Shown: in pieces, positions 55,690 through 64,000 of the stretch
Position numbering within the stretch: the first letter of the stretch is position 1
Layout of the letters: each line of letters starts with the position of its first letter
Assembly (NCBI GenBank): GCA_024509875.1
Contig: JAMPIV010015293.1
Location: 62,001-126,000, forward strand
Source: Oreohelix idahoensis
Taxonomy: Eukaryota; Mollusca; Gastropoda; Stylommatophora; Oreohelicidae
Length of the DNA: 64,000 nt
Direction: 5' to 3'
Translations under genes and position numbers: made by a program
Notes under the pieces: model-generated
Database searches by the model: none
What the model was told of the DNA's origin: nothing
What the model saw: only the letters and a program-made list of their open reading frames with translations

Positions 55690-55985
55690 TCACCACTGCA
55701 GGTGGTCCCCTCGAGGAAAAGGTAAAGGATCCTGTTACACGCCCATTGAATATTGGGAATATGGTGTTAGGCCCATATTTTCTTGACCATCGGCACACTA
55801 GGGGTGATGTGGTCAGCATCACGCCGGTCGCCTTAACCTTCCCAGAGTTACTCTGGTACCCAATTCATGAGGCTGGGTCGACCCCGGAGCCGTTTGCGGT
55901 CTAAAAAAATCCTACCTCTACCTCAACTGGGGATTGAACCATGGACCACCGAGCTAGGAATCCAGTGCGCTAACCACCGAGGAAG
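55690..55985 (-). mobile_element. tRNA-headed SINE, family 2, copy 1
   Basis: The minus-strand head gtggttagcgcactggattc (A box) and GGTTCAATCCCC (B box) is at 55930-55982. The body follows: aaaacggctccggggtcgac-like, gcgtgatgctgaccacatca, cccctagtgtgccgatggt, aaatatgggcctaacaccat, gtaacaggatcctttacctt. The body matches 61535-61690. It is unrelated to SINE family 1. The tRNA part lacks a full cloverleaf and is followed by the SINE body, so it is not a tRNA gene. Confidence 0.78.
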
Positions 55986-56125
55986 CATACACCAAAGCAC
56001 ATGCTCTTGCAGCGGTAGTTTGTGTAGCAATTTATTTGACATGATGAGGTATTCAGCCTCATACACAACCTCATATTAATTGCCTTGTACGTGGGAGCAG
56101 TAGTCACCTTCTTTCTATGCCTGAT
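55985..56125 (+). repeat. Dispersed repeat DR-B, plus copy
   Basis: Blocks acatgctcttgcagcggta, gtagcaatttatttgaca, tgatgaggta, caacctcatattaattgcct, tgtacgtgggagcagtagtc in the same order as at 50440. Confidence 0.65.
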
Positions 56126-56136
56126 CAGAAATCCCG

Positions 56137-56258
56137 TGACAAACTACACGGGGCTTATGTCTGTCTGTATGTCTCCCTTGACAAACTACACAGGGCTTAT
56201 GTCTGTCTGTATGTCTCCCTTGACAAACTACACGTGGCTTATGGCTGCCTGTATGTCG
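56137..56258. repeat. 42-bp tandem repeat, three copies
   Basis: Unit tgacaaactacacggggctt plus atgtctgtctgtatgtctccct. The unit is a multiple of three, so a TNYTGLMSVCMSPL repeat frame stays open on the plus strand. No other sign of coding. Confidence 0.93.
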
Positions 56259-56523
56259 AACAATAAAATCTACGTTTGAATGATAACACATGCTTAGACA
56301 GATACAAATGAATGACACGAAGAAAGAACCGGCAGTTTGAGTGTGCTTTGAAATTGTCTCACGCGATGTTTTCACTTCGTTGACGTCCACATAAAGCTTG
56401 TGAAATATAATGAAGTATGCTGTACACATTTACGTTTTTGTCATTAACATAATTTATTTAAAATAAGTAGTTTCTCAAGTGATCATCTTGTTATAAGCCG
56501 GAAAGTTAAAGTAACACACAGAG

Positions 56524-56602
56524 CAGTGTTTCTCATTTCGTGGTCCGTGAACCTCTAGAGCAATGTTTCTCATTTCGTGGTCCGTGAACCTCTAGAGCAG
56601 TG
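56524..56602. repeat. hAT-TIR-like 37-bp tandem array, left part
   Basis: Two units of cagtgtttctcatttcgtgg plus tccgtgaacctctagag, then cagtg. The array continues at 58229 after the solo LTR. The unit has the form of a hAT TIR with its subterminal bases. Confidence 0.9.
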
Positions 56603-57162
56603 TGATAAAGTAAGGTGTTGTTTGCTCCACTGTAATGTACACAAACCAGTGCTACAATCCCAGCAGTCAGTGGTGTTAATGATGGGTGTGTGCTGGAAGA
56701 CAAAGGTCAGCATCAACGGTTGATAAACTCTTAATACAAGATCCTTGCCCTGAGCAAGAGACATGCTGGGAAATCTGAAGCTCGCTCGAACATCACCAGA
56801 GTTAAATACTGTGTTGTTGTGTTGCTCGTGGTTCGAGTATGGAATGTCAACTTGACCTACGCAGTGGTGTGTAGACATAGATGGAGTGTATAATGTGCGA
56901 ATGATAGGAAGAGTTCGTGGTGTTGACAAATGTTCTTTTCTCACACTCATGTATGGCTGGAAGTCATCGACACCAACGACTGTGTACCTTTACTAAAGTT
57001 TAATTGGACGTACACACTCGACAGCACAGATAGTGACAAATCACAGGTTGGCATAATACATCATGGTACAGTGGATAACTGGTCTTGCAATGTTATGTTA
57101 CATGGGCATTCATGTAGAATAATATTATAATGGACTGTCAGTAGCCAAGCACTCAGTATTGC

Positions 57163-57198
<36 letters not shown>

Positions 57199-58228
57199 AC
57201 TGAGTTTACTGACAAAGCACGTCAGATTATAAACAATATCCAAGATGGCTTCTACCTCATCTCGTCTAGCGAAGATTCTTTGACATAAGGTTCAGCACAG
57301 TTTTTTCATATAATAATATTGAACCGCTAGCAATGGGTTCTCATGTGTAGCAGTGATCTCTGGACTAATCAAGCGATAATACGGGCATCCCTTTTCTCTT
57401 CTTGAAAGTCACTACATGTTTTGGTTCCAAGATGGCTTCACTCGTGAGCTGTCACTCACGTTTGGATACAGATAATGAATCTGTCCTAAAGTTAGTCATT
57501 CCTTAAATCTTTCATTGCTCTGTAGATTTGATCATGAACAATTGACTGCATTCTACAGGATATAGTGCTGCTAGGAATCGAAGTCGTTTCCATCGAGTCA
57601 AATATATTCTCTTAGACATTCAAATCGTACCTATCGAAAATGGTGGCTTCGTACGAGAGTTCATAAGAGTGTCTATTATTACCTTGGTATCAGAAATATG
57701 ATTCTGCCATTCCTTGGCAATACGAATAAACACTGGGGTAAAGCATACACGATAGGTCTAGACGACTATCACTTTCCCCACAAATACTGAGATCACTTTT
57801 TCCCCGGCGACAAGCCGACATAGAAAACACAGTCCCTATCGGGACGAAGCCAAATCACACCACACTCTAGCGACACATCCGCCGAATAGCCTTTGACCTC
57901 TCTAGAGACAACAGAACATATAGTTCGACTTAGATATGTAAAGATATACAGATATAAGACAGACTCGTCCTACTCAGACAAACAATACACATAAATTCAG
58001 GCCATAGATATTCTGAAGCAAGAACAATCTATTACTACCCAAACAAAGAATAAATCGCAGAAAACTGGATTTATCCGCGGAGTTCGATCGAAAGAGCCGA
58101 CACAACTTTCAAGGGAAGTAACTCAATAATGACTTTTCCTTAAGCACTATTTTGTTTACAAAATATTTGCGAACATAACAAGTATACCAATGTATAATAT
58201 TGTAAGATATCAAAGACTGCACGTAACA
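56603..58228 (-). mobile_element. Solo LTR B of the ~1.6-kb LTR family
   Basis: Plus strand starts TGATAAAG and ends ACGTAACA. It is flanked by the perfect 5-bp duplication CAGTG (56598-56602 and 58229-58233). It is the inverted counterpart of LTR A (6140-7732); long stretches are identical, e.g. across the segment coding the 66-codon frame at 56930-57130. The internal TA microsatellite (57163-57196) is longer than in A. No internal retrotransposon sequence. Confidence 0.96.
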
Positions 58229-58484
58229 CAGTGTTTCTCATTTCGTGGTCCGTGAACCTCTAGAGCAATGTTTCTCATTTCGTGGCCCGTGAACCTCTTA
58301 GAGCAATGTTTCTCATTTCGTGGTCCGTGAACCTCTAGAGCAGTGCTTCTCATTTCGTAGTCCGTGAACCTCTAGAGCAATGTTTCTCATTTCGTGGTCC
58401 GTGAACCTCTAGAGCAGTGTTTCTCATTTCGTGGTCCGTGAACCTCTAGAGCAGTGTTTCTCATTTCGTGGTCCGTGAACCTCT
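58229..58484. repeat. hAT-TIR-like 37-bp tandem array, right part
   Basis: About seven units of the 37-bp repeat with single-base variants (caatg/cagtg, ctcttagag). With the left part, about nine units formed one array before the LTR insertion. Confidence 0.95.
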
Positions 58485-58499
58485 TGAGGTAAACCTCGA

Positions 58500-58825
58500 G
58501 TTATCGTCTTCTTTCTTCTTGGATCCTTCGCCACTGAAGCTGTCAGTGACCATCACGCCTACTGGCGTCTTGTAGGGTAGCAACAAACTGTTTGCACTTT
58601 GCTCGGTCGGTGGCCATCCTCCGTGAACTCTTGCTCATGCTTTGTATTTCAGCCTCAACAGTTCTCCGCAAGTTGCTTTTAGTCGGCCTCTCTTTCGCCT
58701 TCCTTCTGGGGTCCATAACATTACAGTTCTTATGATAGTGTCATGATCCCTGCTGAGGACATGGTGAACACAGTTCCATCGTCTGTCCGCTATAATGATG
58801 TGCATATCTTCTTAATTGCTCAGAG
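58500..58825 (-). pseudogene. LINE ORF2 C-terminal fragment, broken by a hAT
   Basis: Minus reading: MHIIIADRRWNCV, HHVLSRDHDTIIRTVMLWTP, EGRRKRGRPKAT, then ATDRAKCKQFVATL-like. Same family and strand as 3425-3910 (HVLRRDPDAITRKAMLWTP, RGRPKTTWRRT). The upstream side is cut by the hAT at 58826. Frameshifts present. Confidence 0.75.
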
Positions 58826-59581
58826 CAGGGTTGTGGAGTCGGCCAAAAATATTTTAGACGTCCGACTCACGACTTAGACCATAGGTTCTCAAACGTTTTC
58901 AGACAATGGCACACTTGGCAATGCAAATTTCTATCGCGGCACACCTGTGCACTTAATGCTGGACTCTTCGTGTAATTAACCGTAAATTTATCGTATTTTA
59001 CAGTTTACACTACATTGACTAATTTGAAATTCTATTACAATATATATTTTAATAGTAAGACATGACCAAAAAAAAAAAAAATTTGAGAGAGATTAAAATT
59101 TTATTATGCAAATACCTTGTTTTCAATGTGAAATGGGAGCCTGCATGGAGGCACAGATCTTATTTATTCGTAGAGGAATATTGGACAAACACACTCTTGT
59201 ATAAATGGCAAAAGTGCGCTGTAATTTGGATAAAAATATTAACTATAAAATATGACTTAGACTACAGTTTTACTAGCAAAATTACATAAAATTATCCACT
59301 TATATGGAATTATATGTATAATTATGGTATATGTGTGAATAAATGAATACGTGGCTTTCGCATATTACATTTTTAACTATTCATTCATTCATACTATAGT
59401 ACAAAAGAAATACTCAAAAAAATATTTTAAAATTATATAATTTTAAATTTAAATTGAATTGGTTCTTTAAAAAAGGATCTACTTCGGCTTAAGTTTCGTA
59501 AAATTCTAAGTTGGAGTTGGAATATTTCAACTCAAACACCGACTCCACTAAAAAACGACCGACTTCGTCCCCACAACCCTG
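58826..59581. mobile_element. Non-autonomous hAT element, 756 bp
   Basis: Left end CAGGGTTGTGGAGTCGG; right end reversed CAGGGTTGTGGGGACGAAGT. Flanks gctcagag (58818-58825) and gccgagag (59582-59589) match at 6 of 8 bases, an aged 8-bp duplication. Near the left end (58879-58960) is another hAT-like end (ataggttctcaaacg, then ggcacacttggc), so a second hAT may be nested. A 75-codon frame (59062-59289) has no transposase motif. Confidence 0.72.
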
Positions 59582-59589
59582 GCCGAGAG

Positions 59590-60044
59590 TAAGCACTTGT
59601 ACATTACTTTAATGAAGTTGGGAAGCGCTGCGCTTAACAGTGTGTGTATGTATATTTGCGTGTTTACATGTATGCACTTATTTATAAACACGAGTGCATA
59701 TAACGCTGCGTGTTATTTTCACTAACGTTTACACATGCGAGCAAGCTTTGTTCTGCATGAGTATTCAGTCAATATGTGGAGAAAAAAATAAAAGGTGAAA
59801 GTTTGAGATGAGGCAAGAACACAATAACCGGTTTTACCTTTGAACACGAAATATCTGCGTCAGCAGTTATTCAGAAATTGTGAAAACACTGTGTCTAAAA
59901 GAAATTAAAATGAATAGGCTTCGGCTAATAACGCAAAGCTTATGTAATTAGCTGAGAAATAGTGAAAAACTTTATGATGTTGTTATGTTTGTGCAAACTA
60001 TATTTTGCCCTCCCCGTGCAGTGCCCGGGGGGTCTCGGTGACAA
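59590..60044. other. No gene recognised
   Basis: Possibly continues the LINE split by the hAT, but no motif is readable. Nothing else. Confidence 0.35.
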
Positions 60045-60215
60045 AGAAAGAATAGTAATACTGCTCATTCAGTCATGCTGTACAAGGCGACTAGTATTAC
60101 GTTAAACGTGAGACTGACAAACTCATCACGTACAACAAATTACAACAGAAACCGCCGTTACAAGAGCACGTGACTGCTTGGGGCTGGCTTCATGTAAAGG
60201 GACCAGCTGTAGTGA
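60045..60215 (-). repeat. Dispersed repeat DR-B, minus copy
   Basis: Reversed, it reads tgctcttgtaacggcggttt, ctgttgtaatttgttgtacg, tgatgagtttgtcagtc, actagtcgccttgtacagca, ttctttctttg, the family order. Confidence 0.6.
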
Positions 60216-60219
60216 TGGC

Positions 60220-61495
60220 ATCATGCTCCATAAGGAACGTGATGATATCGGGCACTGTATTTTACAGGGACCGGGAAGTGGAGCAAATAATTATAACACT
60301 GTACTCTACCACGCATGTCGTGAATAGCGACTAAGGAGAGTGAACATGAAGCCGGCTAGTCCATCATATAGAAACTTTAAACCATAACAAACAAAAACAA
60401 AACAAGAACAACAACTCACAGCAACAACTCTCCAAACAGCCAAACAACTAATACGAACAATAAACAAAGAAACTTGGCTGAATAGATGAGCCACGGGAAA
60501 CACCGGTAGAGAATGTACAGACATATGGCCGGCCCTGATCCTAATGATACCATCAACAATCAACAATTTTTCGGCTCCGAACACAACATGTACCACTTAG
60601 CAATCACTTGAAAAGAGTCCAACCATAACACACTCCAGAGTGCCAGCTATGTACCTACCCATTTGAAACTGTTGACCACCACCACCACTTCGACTGCCTA
60701 GCACTCGATGATGTTACGAAAATGATCCTTCCTCCGAACACCTTATACGGAGCTAAAGGACAAACAGCGACCACGTGCACGTTTCACTACATTGCATTGG
60801 GCCAAAGGAAGAGAACCCAAACGCCGGTGGATCAATAACAGCAATAAGCCACAATAATAAAAGTAATAAATAAATAAGAACTTGAGGAGCAAGAACACGA
60901 ACAAGTCAACCGAAGCCAATGTGACAGTCATGAAGTTACAGACTTTCATACATGAGTCTTTACGTGCAGCAGAAGACCTGAAATAATATCACATGATCAC
61001 TGATGTGGGAACTGATATAACAAGAACCAGACAAGTGCCAGTAGAACAAGAGGTGAAACTAAACATTGGATAGACAGATGTGTTTCCATGTGGGGGAGGT
61101 AAAACAGACAGTGTAACATGCACTCCAAAACTGTCGGTTCCATGAGAGGAGGAAGGTGGTAGCGTGGCCTTCTCCAACTCAGTTGAGGGAGAAACTTTAT
61201 GGTGACGAAAAACCTGAGACGGTCTGACAGTTTTATAAGAGAGATAGATGTGGTTATTTGAGGGCGAACGAAGAACAACAACAAGAGGTGAGAACAAAGT
61301 ATCTCGTATTGGATAGGACACATATTGACGAGACATGTTGGTACCATTACAGGCCAGGTCTTGTTTTTGTATCTCGACTATAAGAGAGGTTGGCAAAGAC
61401 CGAAAAATGCTCAGAGAAGGGAGCTGGAGGGAGACGTTTCATGAATAAAGAAGAGATGAAAAAATATTGTACGGGACAAGACAGCTTGGCATGAA
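60220..61495. other. No gene recognised
   Basis: Several frames of 95-135 codons on the minus strand (60306-60596, 60989-61396, 60997-61347) overlap each other. They lack motifs or homology that I know; they look like chance frames in a purine/pyrimidine-skewed segment. Confidence 0.4.
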
Positions 61496-61499
61496 ATTG

Positions 61500-61690
61500 T
61501 TGACCCTTGCTCCTGAGAGGAGTCGCGATAGCATGGTGGTTAGTGCGGCCGGCGTGATGCTGACCACATCACCCCTAGTGTGCCGATGGTAAAGAAAATA
61601 TGAGCCTAACACCATATTCCCAATATGCCTCAATGGGCGTGTAACGGGATCCTTTACCTTGCTCCTGAGAGAGCGGAAGTTCACTGACGA
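61500..61690 (+). mobile_element. tRNA-headed SINE, family 2, copy 2 (internally deleted)
   Basis: A head fragment agcatggtggttagtgcg is joined directly to the body ggcgtgatgctgaccacatc, acccctagtgtgccgatggt, aaatatgagcctaacaccat, gtaacgggatcctttacctt. About 110 bp including the B box are missing relative to the copy at 55690-55985. Confidence 0.72.
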
Positions 61691-61821
61691 TGGTGATGTT
61701 TTGTTCTCTGTCATGGTCACAGACGCCTGGTTATGAAGTCAACCAAAAAGTGTTCCCACTCAGACTCCTGAAATTTTAGAAGGCCGACTCCCAACTCCGA
61801 CTACAGTTTTGAACTAGTCAT

Positions 61822-62263
61822 ATGGCATCAAATGTATTATCTATTCTGTTATATGGGTGTGAGAGCTGGGCATTCATTGCAGATACGGAGCGAAGGATTC
61901 AGGCGTTCGAGTATAAATGTTATAGAAAAATTTTGCGCATTTGCTATAAAGAGCACAAAACAAATGTCTATGTTAGAGAGAAAATAAACACATATGCAAG
62001 CCACCAAGAACCACTTTTGTCAGTAGTGAAACGTCGAAAGCTTGCCTGGTTTGGGCATGTAACTCGTCAGGACTCCCTTTCGAAAACGATCCTCCAGGGA
62101 ACAGTCGAAAGTAAACGGAAAAGAGGAAGGCAAAGAAAATCATGGGCTGATAACACCAAAGAATGGGCAGGGCACGGTTTTTCCACACTTGTACGTATTG
62201 CTGAGGATAGAGAGCAGTGGAGGACCCTGTCTGCTGATGCTTCCACCATGTCACCCCTACGAC
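61822..62263 (+). pseudogene. LINE ORF2 C-terminus (5'-truncated)
   Basis: Frame from 61822: SILLYGCESWAFIADTERRI, QAFEYKCYRKILRICYKEHK, TNVYVREKI, PLLSVVKRRKLAWFGHVTRQ, SKTILQGTVESKRKRGRQRK, SWADNTKEW, AEDREQWRTLSADASTMSPL. This is the post-RT tail of a widespread invertebrate LINE (LYGCESW, RRKLAWFGHVTR, GRQRKxWxDNIKEW). Reading breaks at a hAT (62264-62867) and resumes at 62876 with the last codons and a (GATGA)n tail. Nothing N-terminal remains, so it is a dead 5'-truncated copy although the frame is intact. Confidence 0.9.
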
Positions 62264-62867
62264 CAGTGGCGGTTCCAGGGGGTTGTCATTGGGGGTGCTG
62301 CACTGTTCATTCATTTCAAATACTATACATAATAGTCACAAATTGTGACCACCATGTGAAATATCAACCCAGACACAAATGATTAGTGTCTTATCTCATC
62401 TAAAATCTGTCAAGAAGTTCTGAAAAGTTATTTTAAAAGTTTACAGCAACTAGGAGTAATCATTGGCAGTCGTAGCAGCTTCCCGAGTCTCAAATCGGTT
62501 ACACAGACTTGTATGCACTATTTCTCGTGTTTAAAATTTTCATTGTAACTTCCCTTTAATTAGAGATAATTTACACGAGCTGCGATCCGTTGCAGCTCAT
62601 GATAAAAAATTCAAACCAATCGTAATTCGTCTCTAGCTGTGTGTATGACAAGCATTCGCTTATAAGAGGTCAAGGTCACTTGAGCTGAAATCGTTCGCAG
62701 CACATACGGTGCTAGATAATTTTTTTTTTTTATTTAACCCCTCCGGTGTAACCTCAATTTTTTGGTCTGTCCGTATTATGTATTATAATGTAGTAGAGAC
62801 AGCAGTATGCAGTCCTTTTCTTTGGGAGTGCTGCAGCTCTACAGCTCATTAAAGAAAGCCGCCACTG
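62264..62867. mobile_element. Non-autonomous hAT element, 604 bp
   Basis: Left end CAGTGGCGGTTCCAGGGG, right end GCCGCCACTG, giving inverted CAGTGGCGG termini. A perfect 8-bp duplication CCTACGAC is at 62256-62263 and 62868-62875. The interior has no transposase. It splits the end of a LINE ORF2. Confidence 0.93.
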
Positions 62868-62915
62868 CCTACGACCCATGACGGGTTACGGGTTGAGATG
62901 AGATGAGATGAGGGC
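62868..62915 (+). pseudogene. LINE 3' end after the hAT, with (GAGAT)n tail
   Basis: Continues the LINE at 61822: the reading crosses cctacgacccatgacgg and ends in gagatgagatgagatgag, a simple-repeat 3' tail. Confidence 0.65.
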
Positions 62916-62924
62916 ATAAAATAT

Positions 62925-63004
62925 AGAGTTGGAGCCCAGACATTTTTTACCGACTCCACTAAAAAATGACATACTCCTCGACTCTGACTCCCGACCCCAC
63001 AGCC
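62925..63004. mobile_element. hAT end remnant of the GGAGTCGG family
   Basis: gagttggagcccagac, ttttaccgactccactaaaa, then ctgactcccgaccccacagc. These are the same words as the right end of the 58826-59581 hAT (accgactccactaaaaaacg ... cccacaaccctg). A related left piece is at 61745-61815 (aggccgactcccaactccga). They may be the two ends of one older hAT around the LINE, but no duplication was found. Confidence 0.45.
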
Positions 63005-63380
63005 ATACTTTTTTTTTACAAATCACTTAATCTCAAACCGTGGTGGAACGTCCTTTGATCGCCGTCTCGTTCACACCACACCACACACTACACACGTTCA
63101 TCAGCCCTGTGTTTTCTTGATTGTGGTTACAACGGTATCGGGTCTTGAAATATATTTCCGTTACAATTCCTTTCTTAACACCTCCTGATGGTTCTTGCGT
63201 CTGTCTGCCATCTTCACCAATCATAGTTGTAGTGATGCCAAATTGGTAATTGCCAAACCCGCCACTACCACCTCAAATATGTCTAATCCTTTCATTACGG
63301 ACACCTTCTGGATTAGCTAGCTCTTTCATTTTGAGCACAGCCAGAACATAAATAGGTAGTGAACAGCGCTATACTGGTAG
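63005..63380. other. No gene recognised
   Basis: Unique-looking sequence; the 63-codon minus frame 63033-63224 has no motif. Confidence 0.4.
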
Positions 63381-63575
63381 ATGTCACGGAATGCCTCTCC
63401 TTTGCTCTGCAGTGATGGTCCAGCAATGGCCAAAACCTAGAGTATCTAATGTGGGTCTTCAAAGGTATCTACCTTTGCACAAGATTACTCTTGGCAGAGA
63501 TGCAAATAGAAGGATGATGATGCTTCTACCTTGAGGGAGTTTTCACAAGATATTCAGAAATCAAGAACAATCCAT
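63381..63575 (+). repeat. Dispersed repeat DR-C, copy 2
   Basis: Homologue of 5640-5850: ctttgctctgcagtgatggt, ccagcaatggccaaaac, ttcaaaggtatctacctt, gcacaagattactcttggca, tcacaagatattcagaaa. Confidence 0.7.
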
Positions 63576-63639
63576 CTGTCGAAGACAAGTGCCAGTGGAA
63601 TTGACGATAGAAAAAACACACATTGAGGAAACCTGTTGA

Positions 63640-63870
63640 TAGCATTACAAGGTAGTCCTTGTTCTGGAATCTCCATGGTAAGAGAGGCAGAGGTAGACCA
63701 AAAAACCACACACACACACACACACGGAGAAGAGAGCTGGAGACAGAAGTGAATGTGATGAGGTAGACGTGGAAGGAACTTGAGCTGATGGCACGTGACA
63801 GGAAGTTATGGCATGTGTATGGTTGAAGGCCAATGCTTCTTGGGGAGCCAAACGGTATAGATTGATTGAT
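63640..63870 (+). pseudogene. LINE ORF2 C-terminus with (CA)n insertion
   Basis: KRGRGRPKN at about 63680, then a CA microsatellite (63705-63724) where ORF2 would read TWRR. Then RAGDRSECDEVDVEGT-type frame-shifted sequence, cttgagctgatggcacgtga (ELMAR) and ggttgaaggccaatgcttct (VEGQCF). It ends in an attgattgattt tail. Homologous to 2965-3180. Confidence 0.6.
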
Positions 63871-63933
63871 TTAAGAACGAAAATCGAACGTATCTGAGCT
63901 GTACTGGTAGATGAAGCTCACCAACACCTTCTA

Positions 63934-64000
63934 AATCAGGGATCGGCATTATGTAGATCCCGATCTACCGGTAGATCAAGGGAGTGATATGGTAGATCTC
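63934..64000. mobile_element. Possible hAT left end, cut by window edge
   Basis: CAGGGATCGGCATTATGTAG resembles hAT termini of the CAGGGGTCGGCAA type. A perfect 16-bp palindrome, gatctaccggtagatc, lies at 63962-63977, and gtagatc is repeated four times. No partner end is in the window. Confidence 0.3.

Noticed and set aside
60989..61396. 135-codon minus frame as a host gene
   Set aside because: Overlaps a 116-codon frame in another phase, has no motif, and the area lacks splice or promoter signals that I could support.

Overview
The window looks like repeat-dense, AT-rich nuclear DNA from an invertebrate animal. The mix of Ty3/gypsy, non-LTR, Tc1, hAT and tRNA-derived SINE sequences, and the style of the LINE C-termini and SINEs, would fit a mollusc or another lophotrochozoan, but I hold that only weakly. 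I found no convincing host protein gene, rRNA, functional tRNA gene or CRISPR array. Almost every recognisable coding segment belongs to a transposable element.

Layout. 1-6.1 kb: a hAT end, a GA microsatellite, several LINE ORF2 C-terminal scraps on both strands and dispersed repeats. 6.1-11.1 kb: a deleted LTR retrotransposon (6107-11119, target duplication ACATC) inside a dispersed repeat, itself carrying a 1.6-kb solo LTR (6140-7732). 12.0-13.5 kb: another solo LTR. 14-19.6 kb: a TA microsatellite, a long tRNA-headed SINE, a 639-bp solo LTR and hAT debris. 19.6-36.1 kb: a Ty3/gypsy element on the minus strand whose right LTR was split by a 9.5-kb two-ORF, I/LOA-like LINE (26266-35765). That LINE was in turn hit by a solo LTR (29527-31109) and a non-autonomous hAT (34831-35552). 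36-38.98 kb: LINE pieces and a triplet-rich tract. 38986-47561: a nearly complete Ty3/gypsy element on the minus strand (two ~1090-bp LTRs, target duplication TAGCC), sitting in the last codons of a LINE ORF2. 47.7-50 kb: a SINE, then an ~850-bp minisatellite of 25-bp units. 50.6-53.4 kb: a TIR element with a 10-bp target duplication containing an apparently intact Tc1-like transposon (51522-52821, 326-aa DD34E transposase). 53.4-64 kb: SINEs, LINE ends, hAT elements, and a tandem array of hAT-TIR-like 37-bp units split by a fourth 1.6-kb solo LTR (56603-58228).

Main biological point. Both sizeable Ty3/gypsy elements carry integrase sequence upstream of reverse transcriptase (PR-IN-RT-RH). 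This is the Ty1/copia-like order known from Gmr1-type gypsy elements, not the usual gypsy order. The 38986-47561 copy shows the full H2C2 plus D,D35E integrase before RT in one 841-aa frame. The 19629-36131 copy keeps the H2C2 finger directly after the protease and before RT, with the catalytic core deleted. A third remnant (10320-10795) has RNase H as the last pol domain, followed at once by a polypurine tract and LTR. Four ~1.5-1.6-kb solo LTRs (6140, 12007, 29527, 56603), each with a perfect 5-bp target duplication, form one family and resemble the LTR of the 38986 element.

The nested target-site duplications allow relative dating of at least eight insertions. Identities given here come from reading by eye, not from alignment software.
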